DNA of 12,140 nucleotides, from positions 1 through 12,140 of the forward strand of contig JABDMQ010000251.1 of NCBI GenBank assembly GCA_013001365.1. Direction: 5' to 3'. This DNA is from Flavobacteriaceae bacterium. Lineage in GTDB: Bacteria; Bacteroidota; Bacteroidia; Flavobacteriales; Flavobacteriaceae. This document shows, in pieces, positions 1-6,162 of this stretch (position 1 is the first letter of the stretch; every line of letters starts with the position of its first letter). Made by a program: the position numbers and the translations under genes. The notes beneath the pieces are model-generated. The model made no database searches, was not told the DNA's origin, and worked only from the letters and a program-made list of their open reading frames with translations.

Positions 1-172
1 CCTTAATAGTGTCTTGGTTAATTTTGATGGGGTTTATTCTGATTTCATTGACATCCAAGAATTCGATAAGTTTCGAGACGTCTCTTGAATAGTTAAGAAT
101 AGAATTACCAGACAGGCCTCTCTCTATTTTAAGATAATCCTGGTAATCCTTTAAAGCTTGTTGCCAATTCAT
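1..172 (-). CDS. xerD: Tyrosine recombinase XerD, N-terminal fragment (runs off left edge)
   Basis: An open frame begins with ATG at 172 on the minus strand and runs off the left edge, giving 57 visible residues. The start reads MNWQQALKDYQDYLKIERGL, followed by a segment with SGNSILNYSRD and KLIEFLD. This is the pattern of the N-terminal core-binding (SAM-like) domain of XerC/XerD recombinases: a helix ending in 'L..ERGLS.NT...Y..D'. Family members are about 300 residues, so roughly a fifth is present and the catalytic R-H-R-Y residues lie outside the window. XerD works with XerC at dif to resolve chromosome dimers during division. The nearby aroQ fits a xerD/aroQ neighbourhood that I recall from other Flavobacteria, here separated by an outer-membrane protein gene. 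An integrase of a mobile element is less likely because the context is housekeeping. The family is fairly sure; the XerD-versus-XerC assignment rests on the start of the protein and on context. Confidence 0.8.
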   Translation of the reverse strand, partial: MNWQQALKDYQDYLKIERGLSGNSILNYSRDVSKLIEFLDVNEIRINPIKINQDTIK

Positions 173-453
173 CCTCGTAAAAATAACAAAATAAAAGGGC
201 TACTATAATTGAAAAAATTCCTGAGGAATAACCTATAGAATTTTAATTAAATAACTGATATATATCATGTTAAGCCATTAGTCGTTGTGCTAATATTGCA
301 AATGCAATAATCAATTAAAACAATCCATTATTATAAATCTGAATTTAATAATTGCATTTGGTCGGTAAAATATGCATTTGATAGTCAATATAGAGAAAAT
401 ATCGATAATTTTATGAAAAATTTGTTAATCAATTAATCTTAATATCAAACACA
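173..453. other. Divergent intergenic region xerD / outer-membrane protein
   Basis: This AT-rich stretch contains no credible gene. It holds a perfect 12-bp palindrome (TGATATATATCA, 256-267), a 10-bp inverted repeat with a 42-nt spacer (299-308 and 351-360), a further copy of its half-site (372-380), and a short direct repeat TTAATC at about 425-438. A weak promoter-like pair for the downstream gene may be present (TTG at 378-380 and TAATTTTA at 406-413), but its 25-nt spacing is longer than usual. The only frame in it is a 7-codon ATG frame at 413-436, which has no support. Confidence 0.6.
299..360. repeat. Inverted repeat with 10-bp perfect arms
   Basis: CAAATGCAAT at 299-308 is the exact reverse complement of ATTGCATTTG at 351-360, with 42 nt between the arms. 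A third half-site, ATGCATTTG, lies at 372-380 in the same orientation as the right arm, 20 bp further on. Half-sites about two helical turns apart would suit a DNA-binding regulator of the gene at 454. In AT-rich DNA some such matches arise by chance, so the function is open. Confidence 0.5.
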
Positions 454-948
454 ATGAAAAAACTAGTAGTATTTGCTGCATTAGCAGTATTTGGATTAAC
501 CGTCAATGCCCAAGTTGGAGTTGATCGGGATAAAAATGGTCATTTTTACGGTGGTATTCAACCTGGATTTCCAATTGGTGATTCTGCCGATTTTACAACC
601 TTTTCTATTGCAGTAGATCTGGGCTATCTATTTGAACTTTCTGATGATTTTGATGCAGGTGTTGCTTCAGGATATACCCATGCCTTTGGTGAGGACGGCT
701 TTGATGATTTTCAATTCATCCCAGTTGCAGGTTCGATTTATTTCAATGCCTCTGAATCTGTATCTTTTGGTGGAGACATTGGTTATGCTATAAATGCTGG
801 ATCAGGTGGAGGTGGAGATTTTTATTACAGACCAGCATTGGTTTATAAATTTGACGAAGCAAACGCCATTACCTTGGATTTCAGAACTGTTAGTGGAGAT
901 GGTGTTTCATTTTCTTGGCTCGGTGTGGGTTATCGAAGATCATTTTAA
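454..948 (+). CDS. Small outer-membrane beta-barrel protein
   Basis: This 164-residue protein has a clear Sec signal peptide, with Lys at positions 2-3, a hydrophobic stretch and probable cleavage after VNA (A19|Q20), as is usual in Bacteroidota. The mature part of about 145 residues alternates polar and hydrophobic or aromatic residues with Gly-rich turns (a GSGGGGD segment around residue 128), and it ends in Phe (YRRSF). A C-terminal aromatic residue is the typical BAM-recognised end of an outer-membrane barrel. The size fits an 8-stranded barrel of the OmpW/OmpX or 'porin family / outer membrane beta-barrel' type. No enzymatic motif was seen. It is transcribed alone: xerD is divergent upstream and a strong terminator follows within 20 nt. 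The acidic loops (repeated Asp/Gly) fit surface-exposed segments. The barrel assignment is reasonable; the substrate or role is unknown. Confidence 0.7.
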   Translation: MKKLVVFAALAVFGLTVNAQVGVDRDKNGHFYGGIQPGFPIGDSADFTTFSIAVDLGYLFELSDDFDAGVASGYTHAFGEDGFDDFQFIPVAGSIYFNASESVSFGGDIGYAINAGSGGGGDFYYRPALVYKFDEANAITLDFRTVSGDGVSFSWLGVGYRRSF

Positions 949-965
949 ACGGACATAATTCCCTA

Positions 966-1002
966 AAAAAGAAGAGAGGCCTTTTGGCCTCTTTTTTTTT
1001 TT
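966..1002 (+). terminator. Rho-independent terminator after the beta-barrel gene
   Basis: The stem AGAGGCC (975-981) pairs with GGCCTCT (986-992) around a TTTT loop. The A-rich left flank and the T run (992-1002) extend the stem further by A:T and G:T pairs. It lies 27 nt after the stop codon at 948. The long T tract makes it a strong intrinsic terminator. Because of the A-rich left flank it could also work weakly in the other direction, though no gene needs that here. Confidence 0.9.
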
Positions 1003-1015
1003 GCTCCTTTATTTG
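984..1015 (+). promoter_or_regulatory. Candidate aroQ promoter overlapping the upstream terminator
   Basis: TTG at 984-986, partly in the terminator loop, and TTTATTTG at 1008-1015 are 21 nt apart. This resembles the Bacteroidota -33 TTG / -7 TAnnTTTG consensus with one mismatch in the -7 box. Transcription would begin near 1022, leaving a leader of only about 7 nt before the aroQ ATG at 1029. Motif matching in T-rich DNA is error-prone, so confidence is low. Confidence 0.3.
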
Positions 1016-1028
1016 ATACATTTACCAC

Positions 1029-1445
1029 ATGAAGAAATTAATCATCATAAATGGTCCAAATCTTAATCTTCTTGGTAAAAGAGAGCCAGAGATTTATGGA
1101 AATCAAACTTTTGTTGAATTTTTTAATTCTTTAAAACAAAAATATTCTGATTTTGAAATTGATTATTTTCAATCAAATATTGAGGGAGAGATCATTGATA
1201 AACTGCATGAAGTTGGATTTAGTTTCCATGGCATCATCCTTAATGCAGCGGCATATACGCATACGTCTGTGGGTATCGGTGATGCCGTAAAGGCGATAGA
1301 AACACCTGTTGTTGAAGTCCATATCTCCAATACCTATGCTCGACAGGACTTCCGTCATCATTCGTTCATTTCACCAAACGCCCAAGGCGTTATCCTAGGA
1401 TTTGGATTGCAGAGTTATGAGTTGGCAATTCAAAGTTTTGTATAG
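1029..1445 (+). CDS. aroQ: Type II 3-dehydroquinate dehydratase
   Basis: This enzyme converts 3-dehydroquinate to 3-dehydroshikimate in the cytoplasm, the third step of the shikimate pathway to chorismate and the aromatic amino acids. The 138-residue length is normal for the dodecameric type II class. Signature segments are all present: the N-terminal INGPNLNLLGKREPEIYG with catalytic Tyr23 on the flexible lid, LNAAAYTHTS with substrate-binding Asn72, VEVHISN with catalytic His98, and the following YARQDFRHHS with Arg109. The start is supported because the conserved MKKLIIINGPN core begins at once. The gene stands between a terminator and a convergent DUF3817 gene, whose 3' end overlaps its own by 16 nt. 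No other shikimate gene is nearby, so it is probably a single-gene transcript. The identification is firm. Confidence 0.96.
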   Translation: MKKLIIINGPNLNLLGKREPEIYGNQTFVEFFNSLKQKYSDFEIDYFQSNIEGEIIDKLHEVGFSFHGIILNAAAYTHTSVGIGDAVKAIETPVVEVHISNTYARQDFRHHSFISPNAQGVILGFGLQSYELAIQSFV

Positions 1446-1741
1446 TCGATTCTGAGATATTTATAGTCTATATAAAATGTCCCAAAAGGAATCAAAGATG
1501 CTATTAGAATGATCGCAAATTTCGAAAATGACCAATCGTACTTCTTTCTAAGTCTAAAGGCCAGTACAACATAGATTATGAATAAAATACCGTGGAACAT
1601 GCCAACGATCTTATTTGGCAAACCTATAGCATGCACATATTTATAGTACATCGTTATTGCCAAGAATAAATAAGAAATTCCTTCAAGGAAGGCAACTATT
1701 CTAAACTTACCGATATCGGATTGGAGTAGAGAAGAGATCAT
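1430..1741 (-). CDS. DUF3817 small integral membrane protein
   Basis: This 103-residue protein matches the DUF3817 (YdzA-like) pattern: FRIVAFLEGISYLFLAITMYYKY near the N-terminus, then a central VGMFHGILFIIYVVLAF helix with the conserved H-G pair, and a third hydrophobic helix around residues 75-92. Three membrane helices with short loops are predicted by eye. The function of the family is unknown. The ATG at 1741 lies only 3 nt after the lpdA stop codon (1745-1747), so the gene is very probably co-transcribed with lpdA and follows it. Its last 16 nt overlap the 3' end of convergent aroQ, with no terminator between them. The family call is good; no functional claim is made. Confidence 0.85.
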   Translation of the reverse strand: MISSLLQSDIGKFRIVAFLEGISYLFLAITMYYKYVHAIGLPNKIVGMFHGILFIIYVVLAFRLRKKYDWSFSKFAIILIASLIPFGTFYIDYKYLRIDYTKL

Positions 1742-1744
1742 GGA

Positions 1745-3136
1745 TTATAAATGGATCACCTCGTCGTAGGCATCGGCTACAGCTTCCATGACTGCTTCAC
1801 TCATAGTTGGATGAGGGTGCACCGCCTTTAAGACTTCATGACCTGTAGTTTCAAGTTTCCTTCCAAGAACTGCCTCTGCGATCATGTCTGTAACACCAAC
1901 GCCAATCATATGGCAACCTAGCCATTCGCCATACTTGGCATCAAAGATCACCTTCACGAAACCATCTTTGTTACCTGATGCACTTGCCTTTCCAGATGCT
2001 GAAAATGGAAATTTACCAACCTTTAAATCGTATCCTTTTTCCTTTGCTTGTTTCTCTGTTAAGCCCACACTGGCAATTTCAGGCATACAATACGTACAAC
2101 CTGGTATGTTGCCATAGTCCAATGGTTCAACATGATGCCCTGCGATCTTCTCAACACAAAGGATACCTTCAGCAGATGCGACATGAGCCAGTGCTTGGCC
2201 TGGAGTAACATCACCAATGGCATAATATCCTGGGATGTTGGTCTGATAATAATCATTGACAAGGATCTTGTCACGATCCGTTGCTATGCCCAACTCTTCA
2301 AGACCGATATTCTCGATATTGGATTTTATGCCTACTGCAGATAGGACGATATCTGCTTCTAATTGTTCTTCTCCTTTGCTAGTCTTAACGGTTGCTTTGA
2401 CTCCTTTTCCTGAAGTGTCGACTGAAGTCACTTCAGCAGATGTCATTATCTTGATACCAGATTTCTTGAATGTTCTTTCAAGCTGCTTTGAAACCTCTTC
2501 ATCCTCAACCGGAACAATGTTTGGTAAGAACTCAACAACTGTTACTTCTGTGCCCATCGTATTGTAGAAATAGGCGAATTCAATTCCTATGGCCCCTGAA
2601 CCAACAACGATCATTTTCTTTGGTTGCTTATCTAGGGTCATGGCTTCACGATAACCGATCACTTTCTTGCCATCTTGAGGCAAGCTAGGTAATTCCCTTG
2701 AACGTGCTCCAGTAGCAATAATGATATGGTCTGCTTCGTGTTCCGTAGTTTTCCCATCTTCAGCGGTCACATCAACTTTCTTGCCTACCTTGACCTTTCC
2801 AAATCCATTGAGAACATCGATCTTGTTCTTTTTCATGAGAAATTGTACACCCTTGCTCATGCCATCCGCAACATTTCGGCTTCTTTTAACTACGGCATCA
2901 AAATCCTTATCATACTCATTGACCTTAAGCCCATAATCCTCAGCATGTTTTAGGTAATCGAATACCTGAGCAGATTTCAACAAGGCTTTTGTTGGGATAC
3001 AGCCCCAATTCAAGCAAACACCACCTAAGCTTTCCTTTTCAACAATGGCAGTCTTAAAACCTAACTGTGACGCCCGGATAGCAGTAACATAACCACCAGG
3101 ACCGCTTCCAAGAACAATGATATCGTATTTACTCAT
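1745..3136 (-). CDS. lpdA: Dihydrolipoyl dehydrogenase (E3)
   Basis: This FAD flavoprotein reoxidises dihydrolipoamide on the E2 or H proteins of pyruvate and 2-oxoglutarate dehydrogenases and the glycine cleavage system, passing electrons to NAD+. At 463 residues it is of typical length. In order it shows: the FAD Rossmann motif GSGPGGYVTA (residues 10-19), the redox disulfide in CLNWGCIPTK (Cys41, Cys46), the NAD-binding GSGAIGIEFAYF around residue 180, the second FAD contact YYAIGDVTPGQALAHVA around residue 305, and the dimer-interface HPHPTMSEAV with catalytic His442 and Glu447. All key residues are intact. No E1 or E2 gene is adjacent, so this E3 is encoded apart from its complexes and may be shared between them. 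It is followed after 3 nt by the DUF3817 gene. msrB lies upstream on the same strand with a 96-nt gap that carries a candidate promoter. Confidence 0.96.
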   Translation of the reverse strand: MSKYDIIVLGSGPGGYVTAIRASQLGFKTAIVEKESLGGVCLNWGCIPTKALLKSAQVFDYLKHAEDYGLKVNEYDKDFDAVVKRSRNVADGMSKGVQFLMKKNKIDVLNGFGKVKVGKKVDVTAEDGKTTEHEADHIIIATGARSRELPSLPQDGKKVIGYREAMTLDKQPKKMIVVGSGAIGIEFAYFYNTMGTEVTVVEFLPNIVPVEDEEVSKQLERTFKKSGIKIMTSAEVTSVDTSGKGVKATVKTSKGEEQLEADIVLSAVGIKSNIENIGLEELGIATDRDKILVNDYYQTNIPGYYAIGDVTPGQALAHVASAEGILCVEKIAGHHVEPLDYGNIPGCTYCMPEIASVGLTEKQAKEKGYDLKVGKFPFSASGKASASGNKDGFVKVIFDAKYGEWLGCHMIGVGVTDMIAEAVLGRKLETTGHEVLKAVHPHPTMSEAVMEAVADAYDEVIHL

Positions 3137-3176
3137 GAGTTAATATTTATAGGGTGAATTGAAGCCACGAATTTAC

Positions 3177-3208
3177 GAAACCTAATCTAGAAAAATAAAA
3201 TTAGGCAA
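3177..3208 (-). promoter_or_regulatory. Candidate promoter of lpdA
   Basis: Reading the minus strand, TTG (3208-3206) and TAGGTTTC (3184-3177) are separated by 21 nt. This fits the Bacteroidota -33/-7 consensus (TTG and TAnnTTTG) with one mismatch. The start codon at 3136 is about 40 nt further on, a plausible leader length. A 6-bp inverted repeat (CCTAAT 3181-3186 and ATTAGG 3200-3205) lies across the spacer and part of the -7 element. It could be an operator or a chance pairing. Confidence 0.45.
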
Positions 3209-3232
3209 GTGATTTTACCAGTGATTACCAAT

Positions 3233-3712
3233 TTACTGATTATCAGGAATGAATTTTAGGGCAGCCCCATTTATACAATGCCGCTGTCCTGTTGTTTCGC
3301 TTGGTCCGTCATTGAATACATGACCTAAATGCCCGCCACAAACTGCGCAATGTTCTTCGGTTCTGGCCACACCTATATTATAATCTGTTGAGAATTCTAC
3401 ATTTCCCTTGATCTCACGGTCAAAGCTTGGCCATCCTGTTCCGGACTTGAATTTATTTTCGCTCTTGAATAGAGGGGTTTGGCATGCTGCGCATACATAA
3501 GTGCCTTTTTGCTTGTTATTAAGAAGTTCGCTGGTAAAAGGGCGTTCAGTTCCAGCTTGCCTTAGGACATAATATTGCTTATCTGTAAGTTGGGCTTTCC
3601 ATTCTGCATCGGTTTTTGTGATTTCATAAACCTTTTTCTCCTTTGCTTCTTGTGCTTTTCCTTGGCAACCAATCAGTAGAATTGTCGCGATAATTGAAAG
3701 AATGTTTTTCAT
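3233..3712 (-). CDS. msrB: Peptide-methionine (R)-S-oxide reductase MsrB, predicted lipoprotein
   Basis: MsrB reduces the R epimer of methionine sulfoxide in oxidised proteins. The 159-residue protein has an N-terminal lipoprotein signal (hydrophobic residues 4-15, lipobox LIGC with Cys16), so it should be anchored outside the cytoplasm, probably facing the periplasm. The MsrB domain spans about residues 35-155. Zn ligands are the two CxxC pairs (Cys74/Cys77 in CAACQTPLF and Cys122/Cys125 in CAVCGGHLGHVF). The substrate-loop motif SGTGWPSF is at about 90-97. The catalytic Cys146 lies in RHCINGAALKF, where many homologues have Ser instead of Gly after Asn. No MsrA domain is fused. The gene is divergent from an M48 lipoprotein protease gene, pairing two envelope protein-maintenance functions over one intergenic region. 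No separate terminator was found before lpdA downstream, so some readthrough is possible. Confidence 0.93.
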   Translation of the reverse strand: MKNILSIIATILLIGCQGKAQEAKEKKVYEITKTDAEWKAQLTDKQYYVLRQAGTERPFTSELLNNKQKGTYVCAACQTPLFKSENKFKSGTGWPSFDREIKGNVEFSTDYNIGVARTEEHCAVCGGHLGHVFNDGPSETTGQRHCINGAALKFIPDNQ

Positions 3713-3839
3713 AGTGTTTTTAAGGTAAAGATAATCAATAATAATGTTTGAGTTATGACGAAACCATCAACAAGAACTTACTGATAATTTTTCGAAATAC
3801 ACATTATCTGATTTATATGGACTTGGTCGAAACGCGCTC

Positions 3840-3855
3840 TTGATAATATTATCAA
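3840..3855. repeat. Perfect 16-bp palindrome between msrB and the M48 protease gene
   Basis: TTGATAATATTATCAA is an exact self-complementary palindrome with no spacer. It lies 127 bp upstream of the msrB start and 64 bp upstream of the M48 start. A compact perfect palindrome of this length in a divergent intergenic region is typical of a dimeric regulator's operator. It has no T run and does not look like a terminator. Its AT-rich composition lowers the significance somewhat. Confidence 0.55.
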
Positions 3856-3919
3856 CATCGAATAAAAAAAGGAACGGTTTTTGTAAATTTAGGCATAGTT
3901 ATAATTTAAACCATTAATA

Positions 3920-4744
3920 ATGAACTTAAAGAACAAATTAGTACTATTTGGTACTGTACTCTTATTTCTTTCTTGTGTTACAAATCCCTTCACCGGTAAG
4001 AAGACCATGGCCTTAGTGCCTAATTCTCAGTTATTTCCAATGGCTTTTCAACAATACAATCAATTCTTGGGTGAAAACAAGGTTGTTACTGGAACAGCAG
4101 AATCAGACATGATTCAACGTGTAGGTCAAAGAGTTGCTATTGCTGCAGAGCGTTGGTTGAACGCCAATGGACAACAAGGATATTTAAAAGACTACAAATG
4201 GGAATATAACCTAGTAGATGATAAAACTGTTAATGCGTGGTGTATGCCAGGGGGCAAGATCGTTTTCTATACTGGTATCCTTCCGATTGCACAAAACGAG
4301 ACAGGGGTAGCTGCTATCATGGGTCATGAGGTGTCTCATGCTTTGGCCAATCATGGTCAGCAACGTATGAGTGCAGGCATGTTGCAGCAAGTTGGTGCAG
4401 TCGCCGGTAATGTAGCAATTAAGGATCCAAAGGCAAGAGCACAATTCAATCAATACTATGGTGTTGGCTCAACGTTATTAGGCGTACTGCCATTTAGCAG
4501 GTCACATGAAACTGAAGCAGACCAGATCGGACTTTACTTAATGGCTATTGCTGGTTACAATCCTGATGAGGCTGCTGAGTTATGGAAGAGAATGGCAGCG
4601 CAGAGTGGCGGCCAAGCACCACCAGAATTCATGAGTACACACCCATCAAACCAAACTCGAATTTCGAACTTGTCTGCTTGGGCACCTCAAGCCAAGGCAG
4701 AAGCCAAAAAGTATGGAGTGACCACTTTTAGGAATATAAATTAA
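3920..4744 (+). CDS. M48-family zinc metalloprotease, lipoprotein (LoiP/BepA-like)
   Basis: This 274-residue protein starts with a lipoprotein signal (residues 1-18, lipobox FLSC, Cys19), so the mature protein should be membrane-anchored in the envelope. The peptidase signature GHEVSHALANHG gives zinc ligands His136 and His140 and catalytic Glu137. The downstream HETEADQIGLYL supplies the third ligand Glu197 and the family Asp201, followed by the conserved AGYNPDEAAELWKRM segment. The ending STHPSNQTRI is typical of the M48C group (Oma1, LoiP, BepA). The length is close to LoiP-like proteins and lacks the TPR extension of BepA. Known relatives degrade damaged or misassembled outer-membrane proteins, so envelope quality control is a sensible inference. 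The upstream neighbour is the divergent msrB. A terminator hairpin follows 31 nt after the stop codon. Confidence 0.92.
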   Translation: MNLKNKLVLFGTVLLFLSCVTNPFTGKKTMALVPNSQLFPMAFQQYNQFLGENKVVTGTAESDMIQRVGQRVAIAAERWLNANGQQGYLKDYKWEYNLVDDKTVNAWCMPGGKIVFYTGILPIAQNETGVAAIMGHEVSHALANHGQQRMSAGMLQQVGAVAGNVAIKDPKARAQFNQYYGVGSTLLGVLPFSRSHETEADQIGLYLMAIAGYNPDEAAELWKRMAAQSGGQAPPEFMSTHPSNQTRISNLSAWAPQAKAEAKKYGVTTFRNIN

Positions 4745-4775
4745 TATTACCTTAAGGAATAAATGTTTATTTTAG

Positions 4776-4804
4776 AAGCTGCTCAATAATGAGCAGCTTT
4801 TTTT
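4776..4804 (+). terminator. Terminator hairpin after the M48 gene, abutting the next start codon
   Basis: AAGCTGCTC (4776-4784) pairs perfectly with GAGCAGCTT (4791-4799) around the loop AATAAT. It is followed by a T run to 4804. The ATG of the MFS gene begins at 4805, directly after the last T. As an intrinsic terminator it would separate the M48 and MFS genes. If transcription reads through, it would form a structure directly in front of the MFS start codon. Confidence 0.85.
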
Positions 4805-6121
4805 ATGGTTAAACATCCAAAAGGAAGTAAGAAGCTTCTCAATGCTTGGGCATTTTACGATTGGGCAAACTCGGTTTATACCCTTACCATTGCCTCTTCG
4901 ATCTTTCCAATTTTCTATTCAGCTCTCTTTTTTGATCAAGTAAAGAAAATAGTTCCGGCTTTTGGAATGGAATTCAAGAGTACGGCACTGATTACATTCC
5001 TAACTGCATTTACGTTTTTAGTGGTTTCTTTCATGTCTCCGTTACTTTCTGGTATTGCTGATTATGTTGGTAACAAAAAGAGTTTCATGAAGTTCTTTTG
5101 CTATTTAGGAGGATTGGGATGTATAGGATTGTATTGGTTCAGTCTCGATAGGATATACTTGAGTTTATTGTTTTATTTCATGGGATTGATCGGTTATTGG
5201 GGAAGTTTGGTTTTCTACAATTCTTACTTGCCAGATATTGCATTCCCAGAGCAGCAAGATAGTATCAGTGCCAAAGGATTCTCAATGGGATATATTGGAA
5301 GCGTTATCCTACTAGTTATAAATCTGGGCATGGTAATGAGCCAAGACGACGGTGCTGCGAAAGTGCAGATGATGCGTTATTCGTTTGTATCTGTTGGTGT
5401 ATGGTGGATTTTTTTCAGTCAGTACTCATTCTATATGCTTCCTAAAGGTGTTTCTTCTGGGCACAAGGTTACGAAAGATGTAATTTTCAATGGTTTCAAA
5501 GAGTTGAAACAGGTATGGCATCAATTACAAGACGATTTTAGATTAAAGCGCTACCTAGTTGCGTTTTTCGTTTTCAGCATGGCAGTACAAACAATTATGC
5601 TGGTTGCAGTGTATTTTGGTGAAGAAGAGATTGCCTGGGATGACGGTGATCATAAGACCATGGGTCTGATCGTGAGCATTCTCATCATTCAACTTGTCGC
5701 CATAATAGGAGCAGTTTTGACTTCTAGGGCCTCGGCAAGATTTGGCAACATCAATACCTTGATAGTCATTAATTTCATTTGGATGTGCCTGTGTTTCTAT
5801 GGATATTTTGTCATCACACCTATTCAATTTTATATAACTGCGGGATCCGTTGGTCTCGTCATGGGAGGGATTCAATCCTTGGCAAGATCGACATATTCCA
5901 AATTCCTGCCTGAAACAGAAGACACGACATCATATTTCAGCTTTTTTGATGTGGCTGAAAAAATCGGCATTGTGATCGGTATGGTCATCTATGGTACCAT
6001 AGATCAAATAACTGGTAGCATGCGAAATGCTATATTCTTTCTGTTCATTTTCTTCTTAATAGGGATAATCCTGCTTTTTAGGGTGCCTAGAAAACGAATA
6101 GAAACAAAAAAAAGCACCTAG
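4805..6121 (+). CDS. UMF1-type (Atg22-like) MFS transporter
   Basis: This 438-residue inner-membrane protein shows about twelve hydrophobic helices by eye, starting near residues 22, 62, 95, 118, 159, 193, 250, 284, 318, 340, 379 and 407. A longer loop lies between helices 6 and 7, as in major facilitator proteins. The N-terminus KLLNAWAFYDWANSVYTL carries the W-FYDWANS signature of the UMF1/Atg22-like family. Other segments are SPLLSGIADYVGNKK after helix 2 and GGIQSLARSTYSKFLPE after helix 10. In yeast, Atg22 exports amino acids from the vacuole; bacterial substrates are unknown. The start is forced: an in-frame stop lies at 4790-4792 and the only ATG before the signature is at 4805. That ATG sits immediately after the T run of the upstream terminator. 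The stop codon lies within the loop of the downstream bidirectional terminator. Confidence 0.9.
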   Translation: MVKHPKGSKKLLNAWAFYDWANSVYTLTIASSIFPIFYSALFFDQVKKIVPAFGMEFKSTALITFLTAFTFLVVSFMSPLLSGIADYVGNKKSFMKFFCYLGGLGCIGLYWFSLDRIYLSLLFYFMGLIGYWGSLVFYNSYLPDIAFPEQQDSISAKGFSMGYIGSVILLVINLGMVMSQDDGAAKVQMMRYSFVSVGVWWIFFSQYSFYMLPKGVSSGHKVTKDVIFNGFKELKQVWHQLQDDFRLKRYLVAFFVFSMAVQTIMLVAVYFGEEEIAWDDGDHKTMGLIVSILIIQLVAIIGAVLTSRASARFGNINTLIVINFIWMCLCFYGYFVITPIQFYITAGSVGLVMGGIQSLARSTYSKFLPETEDTTSYFSFFDVAEKIGIVIGMVIYGTIDQITGSMRNAIFFLFIFFLIGIILLFRVPRKRIETKKST

Positions 6122-6140
6122 TTTACTAAATGCTTTTTTT
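6106..6140. terminator. Bidirectional terminator between convergent MFS and head-GIN genes
   Basis: An A8-GCA left arm (6106-6116) pairs with TGC-T7 (6131-6140), and an inner TAG/CTA pairing (6119-6121 with 6126-6128) closes a small loop. Runs of A on one side and T on the other give a U tract in both directions. On the plus strand it overlaps the last codons and stop of the MFS gene. On the minus strand it lies 23 nt past the head-GIN stop at 6163. Confidence 0.75.
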
Positions 6141-6162
6141 CGGATTAATTGATTGATGAATA

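Noticed and set aside
1..172. The recombinase fragment, considered as the integrase of a genomic island.
   Set aside because: Its N-terminus matches the housekeeping Xer type, it neighbours aroQ, and no attachment-site repeat, tRNA or mobile genes are seen.
413..436. A 7-codon ATG frame just upstream of the beta-barrel gene, considered as a leader peptide.
   Set aside because: It is too short and has no regulatory codon pattern or conserved hairpin after it; such frames are common in AT-rich DNA.
2256..2567. A 103-codon plus-strand open frame inside lpdA.
   Set aside because: It is antisense to intact lpdA with no family features; several similar short frames occur along the same gene.
3181..3205. 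A CCTAAT/ATTAGG hairpin between msrB and lpdA, considered as a terminator for msrB.
   Set aside because: The stem is only 6 bp of mostly A:T pairs with a 13-nt loop and only three T after it on the minus strand. It overlaps a better-supported promoter candidate.
5555..5875. A 106-codon minus-strand open frame inside the MFS gene.
   Set aside because: It is antisense to membrane-helix codons, giving a polar, His/Asn-rich product without recognisable features.
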